From NCBI RefSeq assembly GCF_001937445.1, contig NZ_MSKS01000013.1, forward strand, positions 62,001 through 126,000: DNA of 64,000 nucleotides. Direction: 5' to 3'. The stretch is from Actinomyces oris (GTDB taxonomy: Bacteria; Actinomycetota; Actinomycetes; Actinomycetales; Actinomycetaceae). This document shows, piece by piece, positions 17,652-26,368 of this stretch (the stretch's first letter is position 1; each line of letters starts with the position of its first letter). Made by a program: the position numbers and the translations under genes. The notes under the pieces were generated by a model. That model did no database searches. It was not told the DNA's origin and saw only the letters and a program-made list of their open reading frames with translations.

Positions 17652-18645
17652 CGTGGCCCGGGCGGCGGGGGTGTCGCCCTCGACCGTCACCTACGTCCTG
17701 AGCGGCCAGCGCTCGACGCGCTCGAGCACCCGGGAGCGGGTCATGCGGGCCGTGCGCGAGCTCGACTACCACCCCAACACCGCCGCGCGCTCACTGGCCT
17801 CGCCGGTGCTGCGCACCGTGGGGGTCCTGTTCCGGCGCCAGCACTCCACCATTGACGCCAATGACCTGGACTACGTCGATGGGGTGTGCCGCGCACTGGC
17901 GCCCAGCGGAATCCAGGTCGTCATCCCGGTCATGACCTCTTCGACGCCGCTGATCGAGCTGCGCTCGCTCGTGCGCTCCGGCGCCCTGGGCGGGGTGGTT
18001 CTCATGGATGTGGCCGACGGCGATGAGCGCGAGGCGATGCTGCTGGAGGAGAAGGTCCCCACCGTCCTCATCGGCTCCTCCGATCGCGCCGGTGGGGCGC
18101 CCGGCATCGACGCGGACTTCGCTCAGATGGCGCACGCCGGCGTCGAGCACCTGACCGGGCTCGGGCACCGCCGCATCATCGCACTCATGCGGGAGACCGC
18201 CTCCGACGACGCTCACGCCCGCCAGGACCACACCCACGAGCTCCTGCGCGCCGCGCAGAAGCTGAGGGTGGAGGTCCTAGTGCGCCAGGTCCCGGAGGCG
18301 GCGCTGGCCGGCGCCGACATCGTGCGATCCGGCGGCCTCATCGAGGGGTGCAGCGCAGTCCTGTCCAACAACCCCGCCGCCGTGGTGGGACTTGCCTGCG
18401 CGGCGCAGGCCCACGGGCTGTCCGTTCCCGCCGACCTGTCCGTGCTCACCCTCGGGATCACGCAGGACAGCGTCCGCCGAGGGGAAGCCTTCAGCGAGCT
18501 CAGCGTCAACCGTGAGACCATGGGGGCCGAGGCGGGCTCACTCCTGCTGAGGCGCCTCAGAGGAGAACCGGACCCGTCCCAGCACCGCGGGCTCATGCCC
18601 GCCGTCCTCACTGACCGCGGCTCCACGGCGCTCTGCCAGAGCTGA
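17632..18645 (+). CDS. LacI-family transcriptional regulator of the alpha-glucoside operon
   Basis: DNA-binding repressor of 337 residues. The helix-turn-helix and hinge start at once: TRADVARAAGVSPSTVTYVL, then the hinge NTAARSLAS. The periplasmic-binding-protein-like effector domain follows. I chose ATG 17632 because GGAGGA stands 4 nt upstream (17622-17627) and the product begins with the HTH; the frame is open upstream inside the glucosidase gene. Start and stop overlap with the glucosidase gene implies coupling. It likely binds the palindrome at 12299-12314 and responds to a sugar. Confidence 0.92.
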   Translation: MAATRADVARAAGVSPSTVTYVLSGQRSTRSSTRERVMRAVRELDYHPNTAARSLASPVLRTVGVLFRRQHSTIDANDLDYVDGVCRALAPSGIQVVIPVMTSSTPLIELRSLVRSGALGGVVLMDVADGDEREAMLLEEKVPTVLIGSSDRAGGAPGIDADFAQMAHAGVEHLTGLGHRRIIALMRETASDDAHARQDHTHELLRAAQKLRVEVLVRQVPEAALAGADIVRSGGLIEGCSAVLSNNPAAVVGLACAAQAHGLSVPADLSVLTLGITQDSVRRGEAFSELSVNRETMGAEAGSLLLRRLRGEPDPSQHRGLMPAVLTDRGSTALCQS

Positions 18646-18669
18646 GGAGCGGACGTGAAAGCGCCCGGA

Positions 18670-18698
18670 TTGCTGCAATGTCTACCAGACTCGATGAT
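18670..18698 (+). promoter_or_regulatory. Possible promoter of the membrane protein gene
   Basis: TTGCTG (18670-18675), a 17-nt spacer and GATGAT (18693-18698) lie just before the ribosome binding site AAGGAGAAAGG of the next gene. If used, transcription would start only some 20 nt before the ATG. Confidence 0.3.
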
Positions 18699-18724
18699 GA
18701 ATGTGAGACGTTGAAGGAGAAAGG

Positions 18725-19645
18725 ATGACGCTGAGCAGAACCCGCATAGTCAACACTCTCATCGGCCTGCTGATCCTGGCCGTGGCGGCTCTCGCCGCTG
18801 TCCCGTGGCTGGTTCCCAGGATCCAGGAGGCAGCACGGGACGAACCCGACCCCGACCTCGTCCTGGCCGCGGTCAAGAAGCATCAAACGCTGCTGGACGC
18901 CGAATGGACCAATCCCGAGGCCTCCACCGGAGCCGCCCCACCTATGCAGGCCGAGCTGAAGATCCGAGATGCGCGCAAACAGCTGACCCAGGACGGTATC
19001 CCGGTGACCTCCGCGACGAGCGAGGTCAAGCGCATCAGGCCCACCTACCAAGGTGACGGCAGTGTTCATGTGATAGCCGAGGTCTCCACCTCCAAGACCT
19101 ACGCAGACGTTTCCAGCACGACCAGCGTGGAGACGAACCGCCACAGTCTCGTCCTCACTGGGAACGACGACCGCGGGTACTCGGTGGTGAGCGACGAGGT
19201 CGTTGATCCGGCGCGGCCCAGTCCTCCCACGAGTATCCAGCACCGCACCGACCTCATGGGGCTGGGAGTGAGCATCGTGTTCGCCTCCATCGCCGTCGTC
19301 GCGGTGGTGCTGTCCCGGCGGAATCGAGCCCACCTGCCCCGTGGCTTCTCCTGGCTGCCATTCGGCGGCACCTTCGCACTGACGATCGGGGTCGCCTGGG
19401 GCTACACGGTCGGCAGCGCCAGCACTCGGGATGACCTCGGGGACACGATGAGCTGCCTCGGGGAGCGCCTGACCTCGCTTGACTCCCGACTCATTCCCTT
19501 CCTCAGCCGCGACTGCGTGACTCACAGCCGCATCGACGTGCTTGCGGCCCTGCTGGCCGCCGTGGTCATCGTCCTCATCGAGTACCGGATCCTCCTGAGC
19601 CTCCGGCAGAGAACCGACCGCGTGAACCTGCCCGGCAGGCCCTAG
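18725..19645 (+). CDS. Membrane protein of unknown function, four predicted helices
   Basis: A 306-residue protein I do not recognise. One membrane helix lies near the N-terminus (residues 10-30). An extracellular-looking domain of about 145 residues follows, with repeated Thr/Ser/Val strands, then three more helices (about 177-197, 208-229 and 268-291). Two cysteines in the last external loop (CLGERLTS...SRDCVTH) could form a disulfide. AAGGAGAAAGG before the ATG gives a clear start. It is separate from the sugar operon and convergent with valS. Confidence 0.7.
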   Translation: MTLSRTRIVNTLIGLLILAVAALAAVPWLVPRIQEAARDEPDPDLVLAAVKKHQTLLDAEWTNPEASTGAAPPMQAELKIRDARKQLTQDGIPVTSATSEVKRIRPTYQGDGSVHVIAEVSTSKTYADVSSTTSVETNRHSLVLTGNDDRGYSVVSDEVVDPARPSPPTSIQHRTDLMGLGVSIVFASIAVVAVVLSRRNRAHLPRGFSWLPFGGTFALTIGVAWGYTVGSASTRDDLGDTMSCLGERLTSLDSRLIPFLSRDCVTHSRIDVLAALLAAVVIVLIEYRILLSLRQRTDRVNLPGRP

Positions 19646-19648
19646 AAC

Positions 19649-19690
19649 GACGACGGTGGCGCCGCCCGAGGGGGCGCGCCACCGTTCGTC
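19649..19690. terminator. Hairpin terminator between the membrane protein gene and valS
   Basis: ACGGTGGCGC (19653-19662) pairs with GCGCCACCGT (19676-19685); the stem can extend through GACG/CGTC with one bulge. The genes on both sides converge on it. Its right arm is duplicated in the following 32-bp repeat. Confidence 0.6.
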
Positions 19691-19732
19691 ACAGGACCGG
19701 AGGGGGCGCGCCACCGTTCGTCACAGGACCGG
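19669..19732 (+). repeat. Perfect tandem duplication of 32 bp
   Basis: Positions 19669-19700 and 19701-19732 are identical. The unit begins AGGGGGCGCGCCACCG and ends GTCACAGGACCGG. Each copy contains the right arm of the terminator stem, so the left arm has two alternative partners. The duplication ends 12 bp before the valS stop codon. Confidence 0.9.
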
Positions 19733-19743
19733 GTGCTCGCGGC

Positions 19744-22560
19744 TCACTTCTTCTTGACCGGGGCCTGGCCGAGCTCGACGGCGGTCACGGTCACCGGGGA
19801 GGCGCCTTCGGCCGAGTCGGCCGCCGGGGCGGCCTGCTCCACGGTGAAGGGGCCGGTGACCTTGGCGGCCTCGGTCAGGTCCGCACGCACCGCCTCGATG
19901 GCCTCGGCGTACTCGGGCCGGTCTGCCGCAACGGCCAGCGCCACCGAGAGGATCGGCGTCTTCTGACTCGTCTTGGCCTCCGACTTCACCTTGCGCAGCG
20001 CCGCCAGAGCGGCCCCGGCGCGGGCCACCAGCTCGGCGTCGGCCCCGGCGGAGGCCTCCCGCAGACCATCGGACTGCGGCCAGGCGGCCCGGTGCACCGA
20101 GCCGGTGCGGTACCAGCTCCACACCTCCTCGGTGGCGAACGGCAGGAAGGGGGCCAGCAGGCGCACGAAGGTGTCAACGGCGATCGCCAGCGTCGCCCGC
20201 GCCGAGCGGACAGCAGCGGCGTCGTGAGAGCCGTCGAAGTCATTGGCCCGGTCCTTGACCAGCTCGATGTAGTCATCGCAGAAGGTCCAGAAGAAGGACT
20301 CGGTGACTTCCAGGGCTCGGGCGTGACCGAAGTCCTCGAAGGCCGCCGTGGCGGCGTCGACGACGTCGGCCAGAGCCGCCAGGACCGCACGGTCGATCGG
20401 CTCACTGACCACCGAGGCGTCCAGGCAGGGGGCGGGGGCCGCGGCCACGGCGGCCTCGTCGGCGTCCCAGGGGATCCCCATGGACAGGGCGAACTTGGAG
20501 GCGTTGAGGACCTTGATGGCCAGGCGCCGGCCGATCTTGATCTGGGTCTCCTCGAAGGCCGCGTCCAGGCCCAGACGGGCCGAGCTGGCCCAGTAGCGCA
20601 CGGCGTCGGAGCCGTACTGCTCCAGCAGGCCCATGGGGGTGACGACATTGCCCTTCGACTTGGACATCTTCTTGTGGTCGGAGTCCAGGATCCAGCCCGA
20701 CAGGCCGGCATTCGTCCACGGCAGGGCCGCGAACTCCAGGTCCGCGCGCACCACCGTGGTGAACAGCCAGGTGCGGATGATGTCCTGCCCCTGCGGGCGC
20801 AGGTCCATCGGGTAGACCCGGCCGAAGAGGTCCTCATCACTCAGCCAGCCCGAGGCCAGCTGGGGCGACAGGGAGGAGGTGGCCCAGGTGTCCATGATGT
20901 CGAGCTCACCGACGAAACCACCGGGCTTGCCGCGCTGGTCCTCGGTGTAGCCGGTTGGGACGTCGGAGGAGGGGTCCACGGGCAGCTCGGACTCGGCCGG
21001 GGTCAGGATCGCGTCGTAGTCGACCTCGCCGTCAGCCCCGACTTTGTACCACAGCGGGAAGGGGACGCCGAAGAAGCGCTGACGTGAGACCAGCCAGTCG
21101 TTGTTGAGGCCACGCACCCAGTTCTCGTAGCGCACGCGCATGAAGTCGGGGTGGAACTCCAGCTGGCGGCCGCGCTCGAGCAGCTCCTCACGCAGGTCGG
21201 TGCCGGAGGCCGGGTTCGTCCACTCCTTGCCGCCGTTGCGGATATACCACTGGCGGGAGGTGACGATCTCCAGGGGCTTGTCGCCCTTCTCGAAGAAGTT
21301 CGTCTGACGCACCGTCTTGACGGGCTCACCGCGCATCTCACCGGTCTGGGCCAGGCGGGCAACGAGGACCTCGCGGGCCGAGAAGGTGGTCTTGCCGGCC
21401 ATGGCCTCGTACATCTCGCGGCCGGCCTCGGAGGTGATCCACTCGGGGATCTCCGTCTCGATGCGCCCGTCCTTGCGCAGGATCGCACGCAGCGGCAGCT
21501 GCAGGTCGCGCCACCAGTCGATGTCCGTGGTGTCACCGAAGGTGCAGCACATGGCGATGCCGGCGCCCTTGTCCTTCTCCGCGGCCGGGTGCGGCAGGAC
21601 CGGCACCTCGACGCCGAAGACGGGGGAGGACACGGTGGTGCCGAACAGGGGCTGGTAGCGCTCGTCGTCGGGGTGGGCCACCAGGGCCACGCAGGCCGGC
21701 AGCAGCTCGGGGCGAGTGGTCTCGATGCACACGTCGACGCCGCCCTCCACCGGGGCGCCGGCGGCCTCGGCCTTGGCGGCGGCCGCCTCATCGACGATGT
21801 GGAAGGCCAGGCGGTGGTAGAAGCCGGGGTACTCGCGGGACTCCAGCTCTGCCTGGGCCACCGCCGTCTGGAAGGTGACGTCCCACAGACCCGGCGCCGC
21901 CGCCTGGTAGGCCTCCCCGCGCTCAAGGTTGTGCAGGAAGGCGGTCTGAGCGACCTTGCGGGCCCGCTCGCCGATGGTCTGGTAGGTGTGCGACCAGTCC
22001 ACGCCCAGGCCGAGCCTGCGCCACAGGGCCTCGAACTGCTTCTCGTCCTCCACCGTGAGGCGCTCGCACAGCTCGACGAAGTTGCGACGCGAGACCGGCA
22101 CCTGGTCGCGGGCCTTGATCGACTTGCCCTCCCCGCCGGTGTGCGGAGGAGTGAAGTCCGGGTCATAGGGCAGCGAGGGGTCGCAGCGCACCCCGAAGTA
22201 GTTCTGGACCCGGCGCTCGGTGGGCAGGCCATTGTCGTCCCAGCCCATGGGGTAGAACACCGCCTTACCGCGCATGCGCTGGAAGCGGGCCACGGTGTCG
22301 GTGTGGGTGTAGGAGAAGACGTGCCCCACGTGCAGGGAGCCGGAGACCGTCGGCGGCGGGGTGTCGATGGAGAAGACCTCGGCGCGCTCGGCGCTGCGGT
22401 CGAAGGCGTAGGTCCCCTCGGACTCCCAGCGCTCGCCCCAGGTGGTCTCCAGGCCGTCGGTCGACACCTTGGCCGGCACTCGCGGGCTGTGGGGCTCGGA
22501 GGGCAGCAGGCGGCTGGACGATGACGGAGGAGCGGCGTGGCTCGTGGGGATCTCAGACAT
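19744..22560 (-). CDS. valS: Valine--tRNA ligase
   Basis: Class I aminoacyl-tRNA synthetase, 938 residues, which charges tRNA-Val and edits mischarged threonine. The HIGH-type motif is GSLHVGHVFSYTHTD, the KMSKS motif is KKMSKSKGN, and the editing domain region is ETTRPELLPACVALVAHPDDERY. The sequence around WDDNGLPTERRVQNYFGV and the lack of a long C-terminal coiled coil after the anticodon-binding domain point to the short archaeal-like type found in some actinobacteria. The ATG at 22560 gives MSEIPTSH with a Ser/Pro-rich head. It is divergent from the ARC gene and ends next to the duplicated terminator. Confidence 0.95.
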   Translation of the reverse strand: MSEIPTSHAAPPSSSSRLLPSEPHSPRVPAKVSTDGLETTWGERWESEGTYAFDRSAERAEVFSIDTPPPTVSGSLHVGHVFSYTHTDTVARFQRMRGKAVFYPMGWDDNGLPTERRVQNYFGVRCDPSLPYDPDFTPPHTGGEGKSIKARDQVPVSRRNFVELCERLTVEDEKQFEALWRRLGLGVDWSHTYQTIGERARKVAQTAFLHNLERGEAYQAAAPGLWDVTFQTAVAQAELESREYPGFYHRLAFHIVDEAAAAKAEAAGAPVEGGVDVCIETTRPELLPACVALVAHPDDERYQPLFGTTVSSPVFGVEVPVLPHPAAEKDKGAGIAMCCTFGDTTDIDWWRDLQLPLRAILRKDGRIETEIPEWITSEAGREMYEAMAGKTTFSAREVLVARLAQTGEMRGEPVKTVRQTNFFEKGDKPLEIVTSRQWYIRNGGKEWTNPASGTDLREELLERGRQLEFHPDFMRVRYENWVRGLNNDWLVSRQRFFGVPFPLWYKVGADGEVDYDAILTPAESELPVDPSSDVPTGYTEDQRGKPGGFVGELDIMDTWATSSLSPQLASGWLSDEDLFGRVYPMDLRPQGQDIIRTWLFTTVVRADLEFAALPWTNAGLSGWILDSDHKKMSKSKGNVVTPMGLLEQYGSDAVRYWASSARLGLDAAFEETQIKIGRRLAIKVLNASKFALSMGIPWDADEAAVAAAPAPCLDASVVSEPIDRAVLAALADVVDAATAAFEDFGHARALEVTESFFWTFCDDYIELVKDRANDFDGSHDAAAVRSARATLAIAVDTFVRLLAPFLPFATEEVWSWYRTGSVHRAAWPQSDGLREASAGADAELVARAGAALAALRKVKSEAKTSQKTPILSVALAVAADRPEYAEAIEAVRADLTEAAKVTGPFTVEQAAPAADSAEGASPVTVTAVELGQAPVKKK

Positions 22561-22663
22561 GGGGTCGATTCTGTCACGGTGCGGCCCGGACCCTCGACAC
22601 GGCCGGGTGTGAGGTCGGTGGGCGTCGGCGCCGCCCCACCTGCCTCATAGATATGGATCCGGG

Positions 22664-22691
22664 TTACGAAACGGACGCTGATTGGTACGCT
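22664..22691 (+). promoter_or_regulatory. Possible promoter of the Pup operon
   Basis: TTACGA (22664-22669), a 16-nt spacer and TACGCT (22686-22691) fall just before the Pup operon. The -10 lies inside the 20-bp inverted repeat at 22681-22700. The -35 is not strong. Confidence 0.35.
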
Positions 22692-22700
22692 TGTACCAAT
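22681..22700. promoter_or_regulatory. 20-bp perfect inverted repeat, candidate operator
   Basis: ATTGGTAC and GTACCAAT are perfect 8-bp arms around GCTT, in the divergent region between valS and the ARC gene, 53 bp before the ARC start. The symmetry and length fit a dimeric regulator. I do not recognise the regulator. Confidence 0.55.
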
Positions 22701-22752
22701 ACGGGTCGAGGGGGCCCGCAGCGGCCCCGGGTGGCAGTCGAGGAGGACGCGC

Positions 22753-24402
22753 ATGGATGAGGAACCGGTGGAGCACAAGGATCCGGTGGAGCAGACGCTG
22801 ACGGGCGTTTCCAGGGACCAGTCTGCGCAGGGGGGCAGCCAGTCCGGAGAGGACGTCACCGACCGCCTGCGGGAGCTCAGCGAGCACGCCGGCGTCCTCA
22901 GCCGCAAGAACACCCACCTGGCCAACGCCCTCAGGGCGGCGCGCCAGGAGCTGGCGGCCCTCCACGAGGACGTCAAGGCTCTCCAGCTCCCGCCCCTGGC
23001 GCACGCCACCGTCCTGGCCGTGGACACAGGCGCGCGCACCGCCGACGTCTCCATCGCCGGACGGCGCCACCGGGTGGGCGTGGGACCCGCCGTCGTGTCC
23101 TCCTCCCTCCACCCGGGTGACGACGTCGTCCTCAACGAGCACCTCGTCATCACCGCCACCTGCCCCTCGCCGCGCTTCGGGGAGGTCGTCACCGTCAAGG
23201 AGACCTACGACGACGGCACCGTCCTGGTCCTGGCCCGCCACGACGAGGAGCAGGTCCTCAGCCTCTCGGAGACCCTGAGCGACCACCGCCCCCGGGTCGG
23301 TGACGCCCTCGTGGCCGACCTGGCCGTGCGCATGGCGCTGCGACCCGTGGTGCGCTCCGAGGTCGAGGAGCTCGTCCTGGAGGAGGTGCCCGACGTCGGG
23401 TACGGCGACATCGGGGGACTGGGCGAGCAGATCGAGCTCATCCGCGACGCCGTCGAGCTGCCCTTCCTCCACCCCGACCTCTACCGCGAGCACCGGCTCA
23501 CCCCGCCGCGCGGAGTGCTGCTCTACGGTCCGCCCGGATGCGGCAAGACCCTCATCGCCAAGGCCGTCGCCGCCTCCCTGGGGGCCGGCGGGCGCGGCGA
23601 GGCCTACTTCCTCAACATCAAGGGCCCCCAGCTGCTGGACAAGTACGTCGGGGAGACCGAGCGGCGCATCCGCGTCATCTTCGCCCGCGCCCGTGAGAAG
23701 GCGGCCACCGGCGTGCCCGTCGTCGTCTTCTTCGACGAGATGGACTCCCTGTTCCGCACCCGCGGGTCCGGGCGCTCCTCGGACGTGGAGACCACCGTGG
23801 TCCCGCAGATGCTCGCCGAGATCGACGGCGTCGACGAGCTCGACAACGTCGTGGTCATCGGCGCCACCAACCGTGAGGACATGATCGACCCGGCGATCCT
23901 GCGCCCGGGCCGCCTGGATGTCAAGATCCGCATCGGACGGCCGGACCGGCGCGGCGCCGCCGAGATCCTGGCGACCTACCTGACCCCCGACCTCCCCATC
24001 AGCGAAGAGCTCTTGGCCGCACACGGCGACGCGCAGGGGGCGGTGGACGCCCTCATCGAGCAGGTGATCGAGGCCCTCTACACCCGCCGCCGCGCCACCG
24101 AGATGGTCGAGCTCACCCGCTCCGACGGGCAGGCCGAGATCCTCCACGTCGCCGACCTCGTCAGCGGCGCCATGCTCGCCAACATCGTCGACCGAGCCAA
24201 GAAGGCGGCCGTCAAGGACCTGGTCACCAAGGGCAGGCGCGGCCTGACGTCAGAGCACCTGCGCCGCGCCGTCATCGAGGAGATCATGGAGAACGAGGGC
24301 CTGCCCGCCACCGTCCACCCCGACGACTGGGCCCGCGTCAGCGGGCGGCGCGGCACCCCCGTGGTCTCCATGAGCGTGCTCCAGCGCTCGCGCGAGGAGT
24401 GA
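22753..24402 (+). CDS. arc: AAA+ ATPase ARC/Mpa, Pup-recognising unfoldase
   Basis: Hexameric ATPase that binds pupylated proteins; 549 residues. An N-terminal coiled coil (about residues 38-80, LRELSEHAGVLSRKNTHLAN onward) captures Pup, two OB folds follow, then one AAA domain with Walker A GPPGCGKT, pore loop KYVGETE, Walker B VVVFFDEMDS and GRLDVKIRIGRPDR. The mycobacterial protein ends in a GQYL tail that docks on the 20S proteasome. Here the protein ends VLQRSREE, about 20 residues earlier, with no QYL. AGGAGG before ATG 22753 fixes the start. dop follows with almost no gap. Confidence 0.93.
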   Translation: MDEEPVEHKDPVEQTLTGVSRDQSAQGGSQSGEDVTDRLRELSEHAGVLSRKNTHLANALRAARQELAALHEDVKALQLPPLAHATVLAVDTGARTADVSIAGRRHRVGVGPAVVSSSLHPGDDVVLNEHLVITATCPSPRFGEVVTVKETYDDGTVLVLARHDEEQVLSLSETLSDHRPRVGDALVADLAVRMALRPVVRSEVEELVLEEVPDVGYGDIGGLGEQIELIRDAVELPFLHPDLYREHRLTPPRGVLLYGPPGCGKTLIAKAVAASLGAGGRGEAYFLNIKGPQLLDKYVGETERRIRVIFARAREKAATGVPVVVFFDEMDSLFRTRGSGRSSDVETTVVPQMLAEIDGVDELDNVVVIGATNREDMIDPAILRPGRLDVKIRIGRPDRRGAAEILATYLTPDLPISEELLAAHGDAQGAVDALIEQVIEALYTRRRATEMVELTRSDGQAEILHVADLVSGAMLANIVDRAKKAAVKDLVTKGRRGLTSEHLRRAVIEEIMENEGLPATVHPDDWARVSGRRGTPVVSMSVLQRSREE

Positions 24403-24407
24403 GAGCC

Positions 24408-26183
24408 GTGGCGCCGGCGAGCACCCAGTGGGTCCCCGGCCGTGAGGTCACGGTCATGGGCCTGGAGACCGAGTACGGCATCCTCGGGGCCGAGCCCGAG
24501 GACGTCGTGGCCGCCTGCCTGGAGGCCGAGGGTGAGGCGGGGCGCAGTCGAGGTGTGCGCTGGGACTACTCCGGGGAGTACCCCCTGCGTGACGCCCGCG
24601 GCTTCGAGATGGACCGCGCAGCGGCCTACCCCTCCATGCTCACCGACATCCCCGGGGCCGCCTCTGTCGAGGCCCCCGTCCCCGGGCGGGTGCGTACCAC
24701 CGCCGTCGTGCGCCTGACCGCCCAGGAGGAGGCCTGGCAGCGCGGCACCGCCACCTGCGTGGGCACCGGCGGGCGCCTCTACGTGGACCACGGCCACCCC
24801 GAGTACGCCACCCCCGAGTGCACCGGTGCCGCCCAGGCCGTCCTGGCCGACCGGGCGGGGGACCTCCTGGTGGCCAGGGGCGCCGAGCAGCTGCGCCGGC
24901 GCGGCGTGAAGGCGCGCCTGTTCAAGAACAACGTCGACGGTAAGGGCGCCACCTACGGCACCCACGAGAACTACCTCGTGCCCCGCGCCCTTGACTTCAA
25001 CGACCTCGTCCAGGCCCTGGTCCCCCTGCTCGTGGTCCGCCCGCTCCTGGTGGGCTCGGGCCGGGTCGGCACCGGTGCCGTCGCCCGGGGTGCCGACTTC
25101 CAGATCAGTCAGCGGGCCGACTACCTGGAGAGGATCGTCGGCCTGGGCACCACCGTGGACCGCCCCCTGGTCAACACCCGCGACGAGCCTCACGCCGACC
25201 CCCGGCGCTGGCGCCGTCTCCACCTCGTGGCGGGCGACGCCAACTGCTTCGGCACCATCGCCTGGCTCAAGCTCGGCATGACCGCCCTCGTCCTCCAGGT
25301 GCTGGCCGACGGCGTCCCCACCGCCTGGCGCCGCCTGCGCCTGACCGACCCCGTGGCCCAGGCCCGGGACGTCTCCCGCGACACCCGCCTTCAAGGCACG
25401 CTGGAGCTGGCCGACGGGCGGCGCCTGAGCGCCCTGGAGATCCTGGAGCACTACCTGCAGACGGTGCGCAGCCACCTGAAGGACCGCTGCCGTCCCGCGC
25501 CGGCGCCGGAAGGCGACCCCCTGCGCCCAGACCTGGCCGCGCTGGCCGACGGCGCCGACACCGACGGCGCCGAGACCGGCGCGATCCTCGCCTTCTGGGA
25601 AGCCTCACTGGCCTCACTGCGCGAGCTGCAGGCCCAGGGCGCCGGCGGTCACGAGCCGGGGGAGTCGCAAGGAGCGGCCAGGCACCTGGAGTGGGTCGCC
25701 AAGAAGCAGCTCCTGGACGCCACCGCCCGCCGCCATCCCGGCACCGGCGGACACGACGTCCTCCACGCCGTCGACCTGGCCTGGTCCGAGCTCTCCCCGA
25801 CCGGGAGGGGCCTGGCCGAGCGGGTGCCCGCCGGCGTCGACGCGCGCGGCGGGCTCCGTGACGAGGCGGTGGAGGCGGCCCTCGCCGAGCCGCCCACCAC
25901 GACCCGGGCCTGGCTCAGAGGTAGGCTCGTGAGCGACTTCCCCGGGCAGGTGGTCGCCGCCGGTTGGCACTCCATGGTCCTGGAGACCGGTGAGAGGGCC
26001 CAGCGCCGCCTGCCCCTGACCGACACCCTGGCCTTCACCCGCACCGCCACGGCACCGGCCCTCAAGGACGCCGCCGACGTCGTCGAGGTCTTGACGCGCC
26101 TGACGGGCGAGCGCCCCGGCGACCCCGGGCGGGCTGCCGAAGCAGTGACCACATCCGCCACCCTGTCAGGAGAGCAGACATGA
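24408..26183 (+). CDS. dop: Pup deamidase/depupylase Dop
   Basis: Carboxylate-amine-ligase-fold enzyme that deamidates the C-terminal Gln of Pup and also removes Pup from substrates; 591 residues. Family marks are VMGLETEYGILG, the ATP/Mg site with Asp in RLYVDHGHPEYATPE, and FKNNVDGKGATYGTHENYL. The Dop-specific insertion appears between residues about 45 and 90, missing in PafA. I prefer GTG 24408, 8 nt after GAGGAG; a GTG at 24399 overlapping the ARC stop would add three residues. pup overlaps its stop by 4 bp. A Gly/Ala/Asp-rich linker near residue 370 may be a disordered insert. Confidence 0.92.
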   Translation: MAPASTQWVPGREVTVMGLETEYGILGAEPEDVVAACLEAEGEAGRSRGVRWDYSGEYPLRDARGFEMDRAAAYPSMLTDIPGAASVEAPVPGRVRTTAVVRLTAQEEAWQRGTATCVGTGGRLYVDHGHPEYATPECTGAAQAVLADRAGDLLVARGAEQLRRRGVKARLFKNNVDGKGATYGTHENYLVPRALDFNDLVQALVPLLVVRPLLVGSGRVGTGAVARGADFQISQRADYLERIVGLGTTVDRPLVNTRDEPHADPRRWRRLHLVAGDANCFGTIAWLKLGMTALVLQVLADGVPTAWRRLRLTDPVAQARDVSRDTRLQGTLELADGRRLSALEILEHYLQTVRSHLKDRCRPAPAPEGDPLRPDLAALADGADTDGAETGAILAFWEASLASLRELQAQGAGGHEPGESQGAARHLEWVAKKQLLDATARRHPGTGGHDVLHAVDLAWSELSPTGRGLAERVPAGVDARGGLRDEAVEAALAEPPTTTRAWLRGRLVSDFPGQVVAAGWHSMVLETGERAQRRLPLTDTLAFTRTATAPALKDAADVVEVLTRLTGERPGDPGRAAEAVTTSATLSGEQT

Positions 26184-26368
26184 GTGAGTTCGCCCAGCCG
26201 TCCCGCAGCCGCCAGGACGACCCCGCCCCCGACGACGACCCGACACCCGCCCCCGCCGGCCCTGCCCGGGGCCAGGGCCTGGACTCGGTGCTGGATATGA
26301 TTGATGACGTCCTGGCCGTTGACGCCCAGGAGTTCGTGCGCGGCTTCGTCCAGAAGGGCGGCCAGTGA
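26180..26368 (+). CDS. pup: Prokaryotic ubiquitin-like protein Pup
   Basis: A 62-residue protein modifier. The N-terminal half is Asp/Pro-rich and disordered; the C-terminal half carries the ARC-binding helix DSVLDMIDDVLAVDAQEFVRGFVQKGGQ (split here: DSVLDMIDDVLAV, then DAQEFVRGFVQKGGQ). The C-terminal GGQ means Dop must convert Gln to Glu before PafA can attach it to lysines. The start ATG overlaps the dop stop and pafA overlaps its stop, so all three are translated together. Confidence 0.95.
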   Translation: MSEFAQPSRSRQDDPAPDDDPTPAPAGPARGQGLDSVLDMIDDVLAVDAQEFVRGFVQKGGQ

